Below, one piece after another: positions 1-7,503 of a stretch of DNA of 18,438 nucleotides. Below the pieces are notes generated by a model that saw only the letters and a list, made by a program, of their open reading frames with translations, was not told the origin of the DNA and made no database searches. The translations under genes and the position numbers were made by a program. Source of the stretch: an uncultured bacterium (GTDB taxonomy: Bacteria > Bdellovibrionota_C > UBA2361 > CAKMMH01); assembly GCA_927798255.1 (NCBI GenBank), contig CAKMMH010000009.1, positions 1 to 18,438 on the forward strand, in the 5' to 3' direction. Positions within the stretch are counted from its first letter, which is position 1. Each line of letters opens with the position of its first letter.

Positions 1-73
1 TCTTTTTCGCATCTCGCCTATTTTGTCGCGATAAAGATTTTTGGTAGTATTTAGGCGATATATCGAAAAATAC
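1..73. repeat. 73-bp direct repeat, copy 1
   Basis: This stretch recurs at 149-221 with 72 of 73 identical bases; the only difference is C56 versus T204. The match begins at the first base of the window, so the repeat or array probably continues to the left. Each copy contains an inverted pair, TCGCCTA (14-20) and TAGGCGA (52-58), able to fold as a stem with a 31-nt loop. It also contains the palindromes TCGCGA and CGATATATCG. No ORF is apparent in it. The base composition is richer in CG steps than the surrounding AT-rich DNA. Confidence 0.9.
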
Positions 74-79
74 TTCGTT

Positions 80-142
80 ATTCGGCAGTGACTTCATCCT
101 CGCTGTACTAAGTAGTACACCTGCGGTGAAGTCCTACCGAAT
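80..142. repeat. 63-bp imperfect palindrome between the direct repeats
   Basis: The arms begin ATTCGG (80-85) and end CCGAAT (137-142). They share GACTTCA/TGAAGTC in the middle and meet in TGTACT-AAGT-AGTACA (104-119). As RNA it would form a long hairpin with a few internal mismatches, closed by a tight loop. It has no T-tract that would make it an ordinary terminator. It sits exactly in the spacer of the 148-bp repeat period, so the hairpin and the flanking repeats probably form one dispersed element. The family is not recognised. Confidence 0.85.
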
Positions 143-148
143 GCCTTG

Positions 149-221
149 TCTTTTTCGCATCTCGCCTATTTTGTCGCGATAAAGATTTTTGGTAGTATTT
201 AGGTGATATATCGAAAAATAC
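149..221. repeat. 73-bp direct repeat, copy 2
   Basis: Second copy of the repeat at 1-73, starting 148 bp later. The single change (T204 for C56) lies in the right arm of the internal inverted pair and turns a G-C pair into a G-U pair, so RNA pairing would be kept. The copy ends about 30 bp before the -35 box of the scpA promoter. The rest of the 1-314 gap (222-314) is AT-rich leader with no gene visible. Confidence 0.9.
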
Positions 222-250
222 GTATTTTACTATTTTATATGCCTAATCCT

Positions 251-277
251 TTGACTATATTGTATTAAATGTATAAA
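251..277 (+). promoter_or_regulatory. Candidate sigma-70 promoter for scpA operon
   Basis: TTGACT (251-256) matches five of six -35 bases and TATAAA (272-277) matches five of six -10 bases. The spacer is 15 bp, shorter than the usual 16-18. Transcription would start near 284 and give a leader of about 30 nt before scpA. It is the only good sigma-70-like pair seen between the repeat element and the gene. Confidence 0.5.
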
Positions 278-314
278 CTAACTAAAGATTTTTGTTTAAA
301 TTATTTAAATTAAG

Positions 315-1187
315 ATGTTAGAAAATCGAGAAACAAATACTAATAATTCAAATAGTAATGTTAATAACACAAATAGCATTAGGATAGAGTCAGTGTCTGG
401 TAATCCATTCGAGATAAAACTAGATTTCTTTGATGGTCCTATCGATTTACTTTTACACCTCGTAAAAAAGAATGAGTTAGAAATCGAAAAATTATCTTTA
501 GTGCAAGTTGCTAATCAGTACCTTGAATGTCTTGAAGCCATGAAAAGGATTGATCTTGATGTCGCAGGTGAGTACCTTGTGATGGCTACAACTCTTCTTG
601 CTATAAAAGCATCGTTTCTTCTACATGAGCCAATAGAGCTTGAAGTAAATGATGACGGTGATTTAGTTGACCCTTCAGAAGAGCTTCTAAAGAGATTAAA
701 GGAAGCTCAAATATATAAAGAGGGCGCAAGGGAACTTTCAAAAGCTAAGATTTTAGGATTTGATGTTTTTGCTAGACCATCAAGTTTAAAAAATTATGAG
801 TCAACAGAAATACAGCTAAAAGATGAAGACGCAACACTTCTTGCCGTTGCATTTGGAAAAGTGTTAAAGGGGTTAAAAAATAGAGGTGATTATGTCGTTG
901 AGGTTGATAACGTTTCTATTGTTGAAAGAATGATGAATATATTAGATAAAATTAAGGAATCGGGAAATAAAATTAAATTTTCTGATTTATCTAAAGATTT
1001 TAAATCTGTTGTGGATGTCGTTGGTTCGTTCTGTGCATTACTTGAGTTATGTAGAAGGCATATCTTAAAAGTGTTTCAAGAAGATACCTTTAAAGATATA
1101 GTAATTAGTTTAGATGATCTTGAATTCGATGCAGATAAATTTAAGAAAGAGTATAAAAGAGAAACTGAACTAGAATTTGCGATTTAG
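315..1187 (+). CDS. scpA: Segregation and condensation protein A (ScpA kleisin)
   Basis: ScpA is the kleisin subunit that bridges the SMC heads and binds ScpB in the bacterial SMC condensin, acting on the nucleoid to organise and separate chromosomes. The N-terminal SMC-neck-binding part is plain from about residue 33, with the hallmark FFDGPIDLLLHL followed by a helix ending in NQYLE. The C-terminal winged helix is recognisable around ELCRRHILKVFQ. At 290 residues it is slightly long because of an Asn/Ser/Thr-rich head of about 30 residues that is probably disordered. The ATG at 315 has no clear Shine-Dalgarno sequence. scpB follows 48 bp downstream, the usual partner. The identification rests on family motifs and gene order. 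Confidence 0.95.
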   Translation: MLENRETNTNNSNSNVNNTNSIRIESVSGNPFEIKLDFFDGPIDLLLHLVKKNELEIEKLSLVQVANQYLECLEAMKRIDLDVAGEYLVMATTLLAIKASFLLHEPIELEVNDDGDLVDPSEELLKRLKEAQIYKEGARELSKAKILGFDVFARPSSLKNYESTEIQLKDEDATLLAVAFGKVLKGLKNRGDYVVEVDNVSIVERMMNILDKIKESGNKIKFSDLSKDFKSVVDVVGSFCALLELCRRHILKVFQEDTFKDIVISLDDLEFDADKFKKEYKRETELEFAI

Positions 1188-1235
1188 TTTTTTATTATGT
1201 TTATTATTTGAAAATTTAAATTTGGAATATAAATT

Positions 1236-2006
1236 ATGATAATTGATGAAAATATTAAAACTTCAAATGATTCGAATGATGGATCTATGGTAGACAATGA
1301 GAATTTAATTGATAATGCTCTAGAAAATGATTTAAGAGATGCTATAAATTGTGAGATAGAAGATAAATCCATAAATGAAACATGTGGTAATGATAATATA
1401 GAAGAAGATGAAGAAGATGATGAAGAAGAAGATAATGCGGAAAATGATGAGAAGTTAGGAATAGAACTTAATAAGCAAGTTGTTGAAGCATTACTTTTTG
1501 CAAATGGAGAAGAGCTTTCTTTAGAAAAATTAGAAGAAGCATTGCAAGTTCCTAAAGATCAAATTTTATTTTGGATAGATGAGCTTTGTAAAAAATACAA
1601 TAGTGATGAATCTTCTTTTGAGCTTGTTAAATTAAATGATAAATATCAATTAAGAACAAAAGATACATATAGCGCATATATAAGAAGATTAAAAATTCAA
1701 AAGCCAAGACGATTAAGTAATTCAGCTCTTGAAACACTTGCAGTAATTGCTTACAAACAACCTATAATGAAAAGTGAAATAGAAAGAATTAGAGGAGTCG
1801 ACGCTACTCCTACTATAAAGACACTTATTTCTAGAAATTTAATTAAAATTATGGGACATGCAGATAAAATCGGACAACCTGCTCTTTACGCAACTACTGA
1901 TGATTTCTTAAAAGTGTTTAATTTAAATTCGTTAAAAGATTTACCTAATCTAAGAGAAATCGTAAACATCACTGATGAACCTGAAGAAATGCCAGAAGAA
2001 GCTTAA
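1236..2006 (+). CDS. scpB: Segregation and condensation protein B (ScpB)
   Basis: ScpB is a tandem winged-helix protein that dimerises and clamps ScpA in the SMC-ScpAB complex. The core begins near residue 80 (NKQVVEALLFANGE). The second winged helix carries the family signature SALETLAVIAYKQP, then IRGVD and a C-terminal FLKVFNLNSLKDLP. The first 75 or so residues are extra compared with typical ScpB of about 180-200 residues; they include an almost uninterrupted Asp/Glu stretch at residues 55-70. A later start would remove this head, but no in-frame ATG with a good ribosome site is seen before the core. A weak TTGGAAT lies 9 nt before ATG 1236, so this start is kept. The gene lies between scpA and the pseudouridine synthase. 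Confidence 0.95.
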   Translation: MIIDENIKTSNDSNDGSMVDNENLIDNALENDLRDAINCEIEDKSINETCGNDNIEEDEEDDEEEDNAENDEKLGIELNKQVVEALLFANGEELSLEKLEEALQVPKDQILFWIDELCKKYNSDESSFELVKLNDKYQLRTKDTYSAYIRRLKIQKPRRLSNSALETLAVIAYKQPIMKSEIERIRGVDATPTIKTLISRNLIKIMGHADKIGQPALYATTDDFLKVFNLNSLKDLPNLREIVNITDEPEEMPEEA

Positions 2007-2030
2007 AAATTTTAGGAGAATAAGAGTACT

Positions 2031-2834
2031 ATGAGTAAAAAAATGAGACTTGCAAAATTTCTAGCAGAATGTGGCGTAGCTTCAAGAAGAAAATCAGAGG
2101 AGCTTATAGAAGAAGGAAGAGTTAAAGTTAATAATATTGTTGTTACAGATGTTGCAACAACGGTTGACGCATTCATTGATAAAGTTAAATTTAATAATAA
2201 AATGTTAGAAATCCCATCAAAAGGTATTATTTTACTTCATAAACCTCGTGCTGTTATTTCAGCAAGGCAAACAGAAGAAGAGGAAAGAAAGGTAGTTTCT
2301 GATTTACTTCCTAAAAAGTATGAAAGTTACTTTCCTGTTGGAAGACTTGATTTTGAATCCACAGGACTTGTCCTTATGACAAATGATGGAGATTTAGCGC
2401 AAGTTTTAATGCATCCAAAATATAATTTTATAAGAGTGTATGAAGTTAAAGTTAGAGGAAAGTTAAAACCACAAGATGCATCAAAAATAAGACATGGCGT
2501 TAAATTAGATGATGGGCTTGTACAAGCAAAAATTGAAGTAATAAAAGAGCTTGAGAATTCTACTTGGATAAAAATTGCGATAAGAATAGGAAAAAATAGA
2601 GTCATTAGACGTCTTATGGAAAAGCTTGGGTATCCTGTTGAAAAATTAAAGCGTATTCAACATGGGCCTTTTAAGTTAGGTAGTATTCCTGTTGGAGAGT
2701 TTGAAGCATTAAGTTACAAGCAATATGAAGCGCTAAGAACAAATATTTTTAACGAAGTAAAAGAAAAAGAACGACTTAAAAAAGAATATAAAGACAAAAA
2801 ATTTACAAAATTAAAAAAGAAACTTAAGAGATAA
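2031..2834 (+). CDS. rluB: rRNA pseudouridine synthase, RluB/RsuA family
   Basis: Enzyme that isomerises a uridine to pseudouridine in ribosomal RNA. Residues 5-50 form an S4 RNA-binding domain (RLAKFLAECGVASRRKSEELI). The catalytic domain has the family motif GRLDFESTGL with the nucleophilic Asp at residue 107, followed by TNDGD. A Lys-rich tail of about 30 residues closes the protein. The start is supported by AGGAG at 2014-2018, 12 nt upstream. The scpA-scpB-rluB order is common in many bacteria and points to RluB (23S rRNA, helix 89 region) over RsuA or RluE, but the family alone cannot fix the target base. The stop is only 4 bp before pgpA. Confidence 0.93.
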   Translation: MSKKMRLAKFLAECGVASRRKSEELIEEGRVKVNNIVVTDVATTVDAFIDKVKFNNKMLEIPSKGIILLHKPRAVISARQTEEEERKVVSDLLPKKYESYFPVGRLDFESTGLVLMTNDGDLAQVLMHPKYNFIRVYEVKVRGKLKPQDASKIRHGVKLDDGLVQAKIEVIKELENSTWIKIAIRIGKNRVIRRLMEKLGYPVEKLKRIQHGPFKLGSIPVGEFEALSYKQYEALRTNIFNEVKEKERLKKEYKDKKFTKLKKKLKR

Positions 2835-2838
2835 GATT

Positions 2839-3333
2839 ATGAACGAACAAAAAAAGAAAAAGTTATGTTACTTTTTAGCAAGTGGTTTAGGTGCAGGATT
2901 TTTACCTAAATCTCCTGGAACTTTTGGTACATTAAGTGCAATGTTATTTTATTCACTCTTAATTTTCATATTTAATATGAAATTTCATCATGGACAGTAT
3001 ATAATTTATATTTTATGTTTGTATAGCATTATAGTAGGCACATATTTATCAAATAAAATTTTGACCTTTCAAGAGAATAAAGATTTAAAAGATCCGCAGT
3101 TTATAGTTATAGATGAATGGGCTGGGTATTTTATTACCATTTTATTTGCATCTTCTTTTACAGAGGTGTGCGTGGGGTTTGTGTTTTTTAGAATATTTGA
3201 TATATGGAAGCCTTGGCTTGTGGGAAAGGCTGAAAATTTAAAAGGTGGATACGGTATTATGGCAGATGATATCGTAGCTGGATTGTTTTCTTTGTTTTTT
3301 ATGTGTTTAATATTTAGGAATCTCTTTTTTTAA
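2839..3333 (+). CDS. pgpA: Phosphatidylglycerophosphatase A (PgpA)
   Basis: PgpA removes phosphate from phosphatidylglycerophosphate to give phosphatidylglycerol in the inner membrane. The family blocks are all present: FLPKSPGTFGTLSA near the N-terminus, VIDEWAGYF around residues 90-98, then FFRIFDIWKPW and GGYGIMADDIVAGL, which hold the conserved acidic residues that bind the metal. About four hydrophobic segments are visible. The length of 164 residues is normal. The gene starts 4 bp after the pseudouridine synthase, so it is probably translated from the same mRNA. Its stop lies 7 bp from the convergent stop at 3341. No hairpin terminator was seen between them. Confidence 0.92.
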   Translation: MNEQKKKKLCYFLASGLGAGFLPKSPGTFGTLSAMLFYSLLIFIFNMKFHHGQYIIYILCLYSIIVGTYLSNKILTFQENKDLKDPQFIVIDEWAGYFITILFASSFTEVCVGFVFFRIFDIWKPWLVGKAENLKGGYGIMADDIVAGLFSLFFMCLIFRNLFF

Positions 3334-3340
3334 GCTAGTA

Positions 3341-3946
3341 TTACATAGCTTCTCTGTCTTTTATCATCAAATTATGTACTTCTTCTTCGTGTAAGAAACT
3401 TAAGAATTGTAAAAATAAGTCGAAGTTATTATCTTTAAACTCACTAGTACGCCATTTTATTATTTCATTATAGATTAATATTTTTGCAGGTAGACTAATT
3501 TCATTAATTTGTTCTTTAACATTTTCTATTTCATTAATTAAATTGTTATTGTAAACATAACACCATTTATAAAATAAATTTTTTCCAGAAACTGGGAATA
3601 TCGTGCTATAAGAAAATTTCATCAAATTACGAAGTGATTCAGCTGTTAACCATTCAATTGGTGTAACGTTAAAATTTTCTACATGGATAATCTTGTACAA
3701 CATTAAGGTTAAAATTTCTTTTGTGGATTTATTAATTTTGTTTAACTCATTTATTAAAAATTCTTTGCTAAATCTTAAGTCATTTTGATCTTGAGTAATA
3801 TTAGTATCACTTTTTACTTCATTTTGTGTAATATTTATAGCATGCAGAAAAATATTTGAAATATTATTTCTTGTTTTGTTGTCACAAGGAATATCTAAAG
3901 AATTTATTAGGTTTTTTAAATTGTTTTTATTTAAAACTCTAATCAT
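3341..3946 (-). CDS. Hypothetical protein, 201 residues
   Basis: Not recognised. The reading frame is open for 201 codons with the AT-rich codon use of its neighbours. The product is rich in Asn, Ile, Leu and Lys, looks mostly helical, and has no signal peptide, membrane segment or recognisable catalytic motif. An Asn/Asp-rich stretch (about residues 38-55) separates a short N-terminal helical part from a larger one containing PIEWLTAESLRNLM and KNLFYKWCYVYNNN. No ribosome site precedes the ATG at 3946. It stands alone, convergent with pgpA and divergent from prs. Absence of any competing long frame and its length support a real gene. A lineage-specific protein is the likeliest reading. Confidence 0.65.
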   Translation of the reverse strand: MIRVLNKNNLKNLINSLDIPCDNKTRNNISNIFLHAINITQNEVKSDTNITQDQNDLRFSKEFLINELNKINKSTKEILTLMLYKIIHVENFNVTPIEWLTAESLRNLMKFSYSTIFPVSGKNLFYKWCYVYNNNLINEIENVKEQINEISLPAKILIYNEIIKWRTSEFKDNNFDLFLQFLSFLHEEEVHNLMIKDREAM

Positions 3947-4080
3947 ACGTATTTTTGTTATCCATAAGATTGGGCGATTTGCTCCAAATGTTTATAAAAA
4001 TTTTTCTAATATATTAAAATTGTTGATAAATTTCTTATAAAAAAATGCTTATTTTTTGTTTTTTTTTCATCTAATTAAGT

Positions 4081-5016
4081 ATGGATGATAGTATAAAAAT
4101 ATTTTCAGGTCAGGCAAATGTTCCGTTTTGTGACAATATATGTCAAACACTTGGGGTACTTAAGTCTAGTATAGAATATATTAGATTTAATGATGGAGAA
4201 CTTTCAGTAAAAATTTTGGAATCTGTTAGAGGTAAAGATGTCTTTTTAATTCAAAGTTTATCAGCTCCAGTAAATGATCACTTAATGGAAATGTTAATTA
4301 CAATTGATGCATTAAAGAGAGCATCTGCAAAAAGAATTTCCGTTATAATTCCATATTTTGCATATGCTAGACAGGATAGGCTTGGTGATGGACGACAACC
4401 AATAAGTGCAAAGCTTTTAGCAAATTTAATATCAAGCGCGGGAGCTAATAGAGTCCTTACTATTGAACCTCATACTCCTCAGCTTATGGCTTTTTTCGAT
4501 ATTCCTGTTGATGGCTTATCTGGAGCTAGAGTCTTTGTCGATTATGCAAAGAAGAATTTCAATTTAAATAATGTAATTATTGTTTCACCAGATGTTGGCG
4601 GTGTAGAAAGGGCAAGATTTTATGCAATGCGTCTAGGGAATTTACCACTGGCTGTAATTAATAAAAGACGTGACAGGCCAAATCATGTTGCAGAAATGTT
4701 TCTTGTAGGTGATGTTTATGGAAAACATGCAATAATAATTGATGATATGGTAGATACAGCCCGTACACTTATAAAGGCTAGCGATCTTCTTCTTGAAGAG
4801 GGAGCGCTTGATGTTAGCGCTTTTGTAGTTCACCCAATTTTATCAAAGGATGCTGTTGAAAGAGTTCAAGACTCAAACATGCAAAAACTTATCGTTACAG
4901 ATACAATTTTTCATGATGACTTAGATAAAAAAATTATAAGTATATCAATAACAAGTTTAGTCGCGAACGCTATTAAAAAACTTCACTTAGAAGAATCGCT
5001 AAGTGATTTGTATTGA
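4081..5016 (+). CDS. prs: Ribose-phosphate pyrophosphokinase (PRPP synthetase)
   Basis: Makes phosphoribosyl pyrophosphate from ribose 5-phosphate and ATP, feeding purine, pyrimidine, His, Trp and NAD synthesis in the cytosol. The N-terminus KIFSGQANVPF, the ATP loop ARQDR (residues 96-100), the conserved His131 in LTIEPHTPQ, and VSPDVGGVERAR are all typical. The PRPP loop reads IIIDDMVDTARTL (218-230); Arg228 (codon CGT at 4762-4764) stands where nearly all relatives I know have Gly. The rest of the loop is intact, so the enzyme is probably active. Length 311 is normal. No Shine-Dalgarno sequence is visible before the ATG, only AATTAAGT after a 9-T run. The 3' end overlaps a hairpin serving motAB. 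Confidence 0.95.
   Translation: MDDSIKIFSGQANVPFCDNICQTLGVLKSSIEYIRFNDGELSVKILESVRGKDVFLIQSLSAPVNDHLMEMLITIDALKRASAKRISVIIPYFAYARQDRLGDGRQPISAKLLANLISSAGANRVLTIEPHTPQLMAFFDIPVDGLSGARVFVDYAKKNFNLNNVIIVSPDVGGVERARFYAMRLGNLPLAVINKRRDRPNHVAEMFLVGDVYGKHAIIIDDMVDTARTLIKASDLLLEEGALDVSAFVVHPILSKDAVERVQDSNMQKLIVTDTIFHDDLDKKIISISITSLVANAIKKLHLEESLSDLY
4983..5006 (-). terminator. Probable intrinsic terminator of motAB, inside the 3' end of prs
   Basis: TCACTTAG (4983-4990) and CTAAGTGA (4999-5006) form a perfect 8-bp stem with an 8-nt loop. Read on the minus strand the stem is followed by AG and then a run of six T (rc of 4975-4980), the form of a Rho-independent terminator, about 16 bp past the motB stop. 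On the plus strand the tract after the stem is poor (ATTTGTATTG), so it probably serves mainly motAB. It lies within the last codons of prs. Confidence 0.6.
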
Positions 5017-5021
5017 TTACA

Positions 5022-6449
5022 TTAAAAAATAATAGGTGCAGGGGCTCCTAATATTTTTCCAAGTTGTTCTTTTTTCTCTTGAAGATTTAAGGATTGCTTT
5101 TTAGAGTTTCTACGAATAATTTGTTCTAGCTCTTGTTGTCTATTTAACTCAACCTCTTTCTTTTCCTCTTTTTTATTTGGCATATTTTCTTCTAAAATTT
5201 CCTTTATGCTGTTTTCATTATTATCACTATTTAAGATGTCATTATCATTCATAACATTTGTTTCTAGGTCATAATTTTGAATATTATCTTCTTCTTTCTC
5301 GTTGTTTGTTGTAATCGATTTTACTTTATGCTCATTAATACGCATATTAACTCTTTCTAAGATATCGTCTCTTGATGTAATTGAATCTTTTTCAGATAGT
5401 TTTATGAGCTCTTCATTGCTAAAATTCATTCTTAGAGTAATTCTTCTGTTTTTGGGTGAAAAAGGGTCATCTTTATATTTTAAATCTCTATCTGCTCTTC
5501 CTTGTACACTAACAATTTTATTTGGATCTACTCCTGCATCTTCTAAAATTCTTCTTGCAGAATTGGCTCTTTCAGAAGATAGCTCCCAGTTAGAGTAATT
5601 ATTTCTTCCTGAATATGGTATTGCGTCTGTGTGTCCAACAATTTCGAATTCATTTGGAAGATCTTTTAATGTTTTTGCAATTTCATATAATGCATCTTTT
5701 GATTTTTTTTCCATTTCAGAGCTTCCAATTTTGAACATTGAAACTTTTTCAGTATCAATTATGTCAATATTAATTGCATTTCCATCAACTTTTATTTCAA
5801 TTTCACCTAAAAAATCCTTTAAAGCTTGAGTGGAAGTTAGCGAAGGATTGTCACCAAAAATTTCTTGTTTTAGTTTTTCTTCAATATCATCTTTGATTTT
5901 AGATCTTAATTTATCTAATACTTTTTGAGATTCTTCGAAAGAAAGTTTGTTTACATCAACATCTTCAATTTTTAATTTTATATTTGAATTACCACTTTTG
6001 ATCTCAAAACCATTAATTATTTCACCGTCTGGTGAATGATCTTTTAGATTTTCTTTTAAATTTTTATCTTCTGTATTTCCTTTTTTTATATGAACACCAT
6101 TTAAAAAAGTATCTTCCCGTGTATCTTCATGGCTAATTTTATTTTGAATTTGTGAGAAATCTTTACCTGCTTTATTCTTAGGTTGATATCCCTCATCTGA
6201 TAAAAGCCCACTAGCACCAATTTCAAGAGGACTACCATGTTTTGTTTTATCAAAAATACCAGGATCTTTAAAATATTCTGCGATACCTTTTTTAGTTGCA
6301 CTGCTAGCAGTTGTAACAAGCCACATCACAAGGAAAAAACACATCATAGATGTAATAAAGTCAGAGTACGCAACTTTCCACGCACCACCATGATGCCCGG
6401 CATGTCCGCCTTTCTTTTTTACTATGATTATAGGTTGTTCATCTGCCAT
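5022..6449 (-). CDS. motB: Flagellar motor stator protein MotB with long C-terminal tail
   Basis: MotB anchors the stator to peptidoglycan and, with MotA, forms the ion channel of the flagellar motor. The single membrane segment (about residues 28-46) carries the essential Asp at position 30 in VAYSDFITSMMCFF, followed by a plug-like amphipathic segment GIAEYFKDPGIF. A linker of some 170 residues precedes the OmpA-like peptidoglycan-binding domain at about 237-342 (VGHTDAIPYSGRNNYSNWEL, then NRRITLRM). A further 133 residues, Asn/Glu/Lys-rich and ending GAPAPIIF, follow that domain. Both linker and tail make it long (475 against roughly 250-350). The N-terminal HGGAWKVAYSDF form suggests a proton-type stator. 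It lies 44 bp after motA. Its ribosome site is weak. Confidence 0.95.
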   Translation of the reverse strand: MADEQPIIIVKKKGGHAGHHGGAWKVAYSDFITSMMCFFLVMWLVTTASSATKKGIAEYFKDPGIFDKTKHGSPLEIGASGLLSDEGYQPKNKAGKDFSQIQNKISHEDTREDTFLNGVHIKKGNTEDKNLKENLKDHSPDGEIINGFEIKSGNSNIKLKIEDVDVNKLSFEESQKVLDKLRSKIKDDIEEKLKQEIFGDNPSLTSTQALKDFLGEIEIKVDGNAINIDIIDTEKVSMFKIGSSEMEKKSKDALYEIAKTLKDLPNEFEIVGHTDAIPYSGRNNYSNWELSSERANSARRILEDAGVDPNKIVSVQGRADRDLKYKDDPFSPKNRRITLRMNFSNEELIKLSEKDSITSRDDILERVNMRINEHKVKSITTNNEKEEDNIQNYDLETNVMNDNDILNSDNNENSIKEILEENMPNKKEEKKEVELNRQQELEQIIRRNSKKQSLNLQEKKEQLGKILGAPAPIIF

Positions 6450-6493
6450 AATTTATTTTTTAAAGATCCTAGTTAATTTTAAATACATACTAA

Positions 6494-7354
6494 TTATACT
6501 TTTTTTGCATCCTTCATTAAGGCTTCAAGCTCTTGACTTGTTGGCCTAAATTCTGAAGGAATAGTTTTTCTTGAAAACTCTAAGGCTACAACTGGAGGAG
6601 CACCACCTGCAAATGAAACAAGCCCAGCTTGCACACATTTTAATATTATAGTGTTATCATGAATAATCCCCTCAAGCCTTGTAGCAAGAGGCCCTGCAAC
6701 ACCATAACTTAAGAAAATACCAAGCATTGTTCCTACTAGCGCGCACGCCACGTGGTGTCCAATAACTTCAGGTGGTTCTGTTAAAAACTGCATAGTAATA
6801 ATAATTCCTAAAACTGCTGCTACAATACCAATTCCTGGGAATGCATCTGAAAGTTTCGTCATAGCATTTGGATATTGAGATTCTTCTTCGTGATGTGTCT
6901 CTATTTCTGTATCAAGTAATCTTTCAAGGTCAAATGCGTTTACCACACCATCGACAAATAACCTTAAAGCACCAATTAAAGTTTCCATTACATGGTGGTT
7001 TTGAAGTACTGCTGGATATTTTGCAAATCTTGCACTTGTTTCAGGTGATGAAATATCTTCTTCAATTCCAAGCACACCATCTTTTCTTATTGTATCAAAT
7101 AGACTTGCTAAAAGCCCTAATAAATCCATATATGTTTTTTTATTGATTCCACTTCCTTTTGTCGTTGATAATACTTTTGGTATTAATTTTTTACAAATGT
7201 ATCCTGGGTTTGCAACAATTACAGAACATATACCAATTCCCACGATAACGATAAATTCAAATGGTTGCATTAAAATTCCAATAGGTCCGCCTGGGCCTAC
7301 AAGCCCAATTATTAGACATGCTACAACACCTAGTAACCCTGCTATTACACTCAT
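6494..7354 (-). CDS. motA: Flagellar motor stator protein MotA
   Basis: MotA is the inner-membrane stator subunit that pushes on FliG and lines the proton channel with MotB. Four hydrophobic segments are visible (about 2-20, 31-50, 171-192 and 200-222) around a large cytoplasmic loop. Arg90 and Glu98 of the loop and Pro173 and Pro222 of the channel fall at the very positions known to matter in E. coli MotA. The length of 286 is normal. GAGG lies 7 nt before the ATG at 7354. A sigma-28-like promoter precedes the gene, and motB follows at once, so the pair is probably expressed late in flagellar assembly. Confidence 0.96.
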   Translation of the reverse strand: MSVIAGLLGVVACLIIGLVGPGGPIGILMQPFEFIVIVGIGICSVIVANPGYICKKLIPKVLSTTKGSGINKKTYMDLLGLLASLFDTIRKDGVLGIEEDISSPETSARFAKYPAVLQNHHVMETLIGALRLFVDGVVNAFDLERLLDTEIETHHEEESQYPNAMTKLSDAFPGIGIVAAVLGIIITMQFLTEPPEVIGHHVACALVGTMLGIFLSYGVAGPLATRLEGIIHDNTIILKCVQAGLVSFAGGAPPVVALEFSRKTIPSEFRPTSQELEALMKDAKKV

Positions 7355-7399
7355 CTTTTTGCCTCATAAAATTTAGTCAAATAGAACTATCAAATATTT

Positions 7400-7426
7400 T
7401 TATCGGACAAATGATTAAAGTTCTTA
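7400..7426 (-). promoter_or_regulatory. Candidate sigma-28 (FliA) promoter of motAB
   Basis: On the minus strand TAAG (7426-7423) is followed after exactly 15 nt by TCCGATAA (7407-7400). The sigma-28 consensus is TAAA-N15-GCCGATAA, so the match is 3/4 plus 7/8 with ideal spacing. Transcription would start near 7393, giving a leader of about 40 nt with GAGG before motA. The motility context makes a chance match less likely. Confidence 0.55.
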
Positions 7427-7464
7427 AATTTTAATAAGTTTTTTGCTCTATTCTTTTAAAATTA

Positions 7465-7473
7465 TGTTATAAA
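7465..7473 (+). promoter_or_regulatory. Candidate extended -10 promoter for polA
   Basis: TGTTATAAA at 7465-7473 fits the extended -10 form TGnTATAAT with five of six core bases. A poor -35 (TTGCTC, 7443-7448) lies 19 bp upstream of the core. The start would be near 7480, giving a leader of about 75 nt before the polA ATG. It lies back to back with the motA promoter. Confidence 0.4.
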
Positions 7474-7503
7474 CAGCTTGTTTGTTTATTTTTAAAGGAA
7501 ATA

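Noticed and set aside
1..221. CRISPR array
   Set aside because: Only two long copies (73 bp) with a palindromic spacer, and no cas gene; the unit size and structured spacer do not fit.
1184..1372. 62-codon open frame on the minus strand over the scpB start
   Set aside because: It lies antisense to the acidic head of ScpB, has no ribosome site, and its Ser/Ile-rich product is what the reverse of such codons gives.
4036..4066. A/T hairpin with T-run before prs as a terminator
   Set aside because: The stem AAAAAAT/ATTTTTT holds only A-T pairs, and similar chance stems are common in this AT-rich DNA.
5302..5829. Plus-strand open frames within motB
   Set aside because: Antisense to the well-supported OmpA-like domain; no recognisable product.
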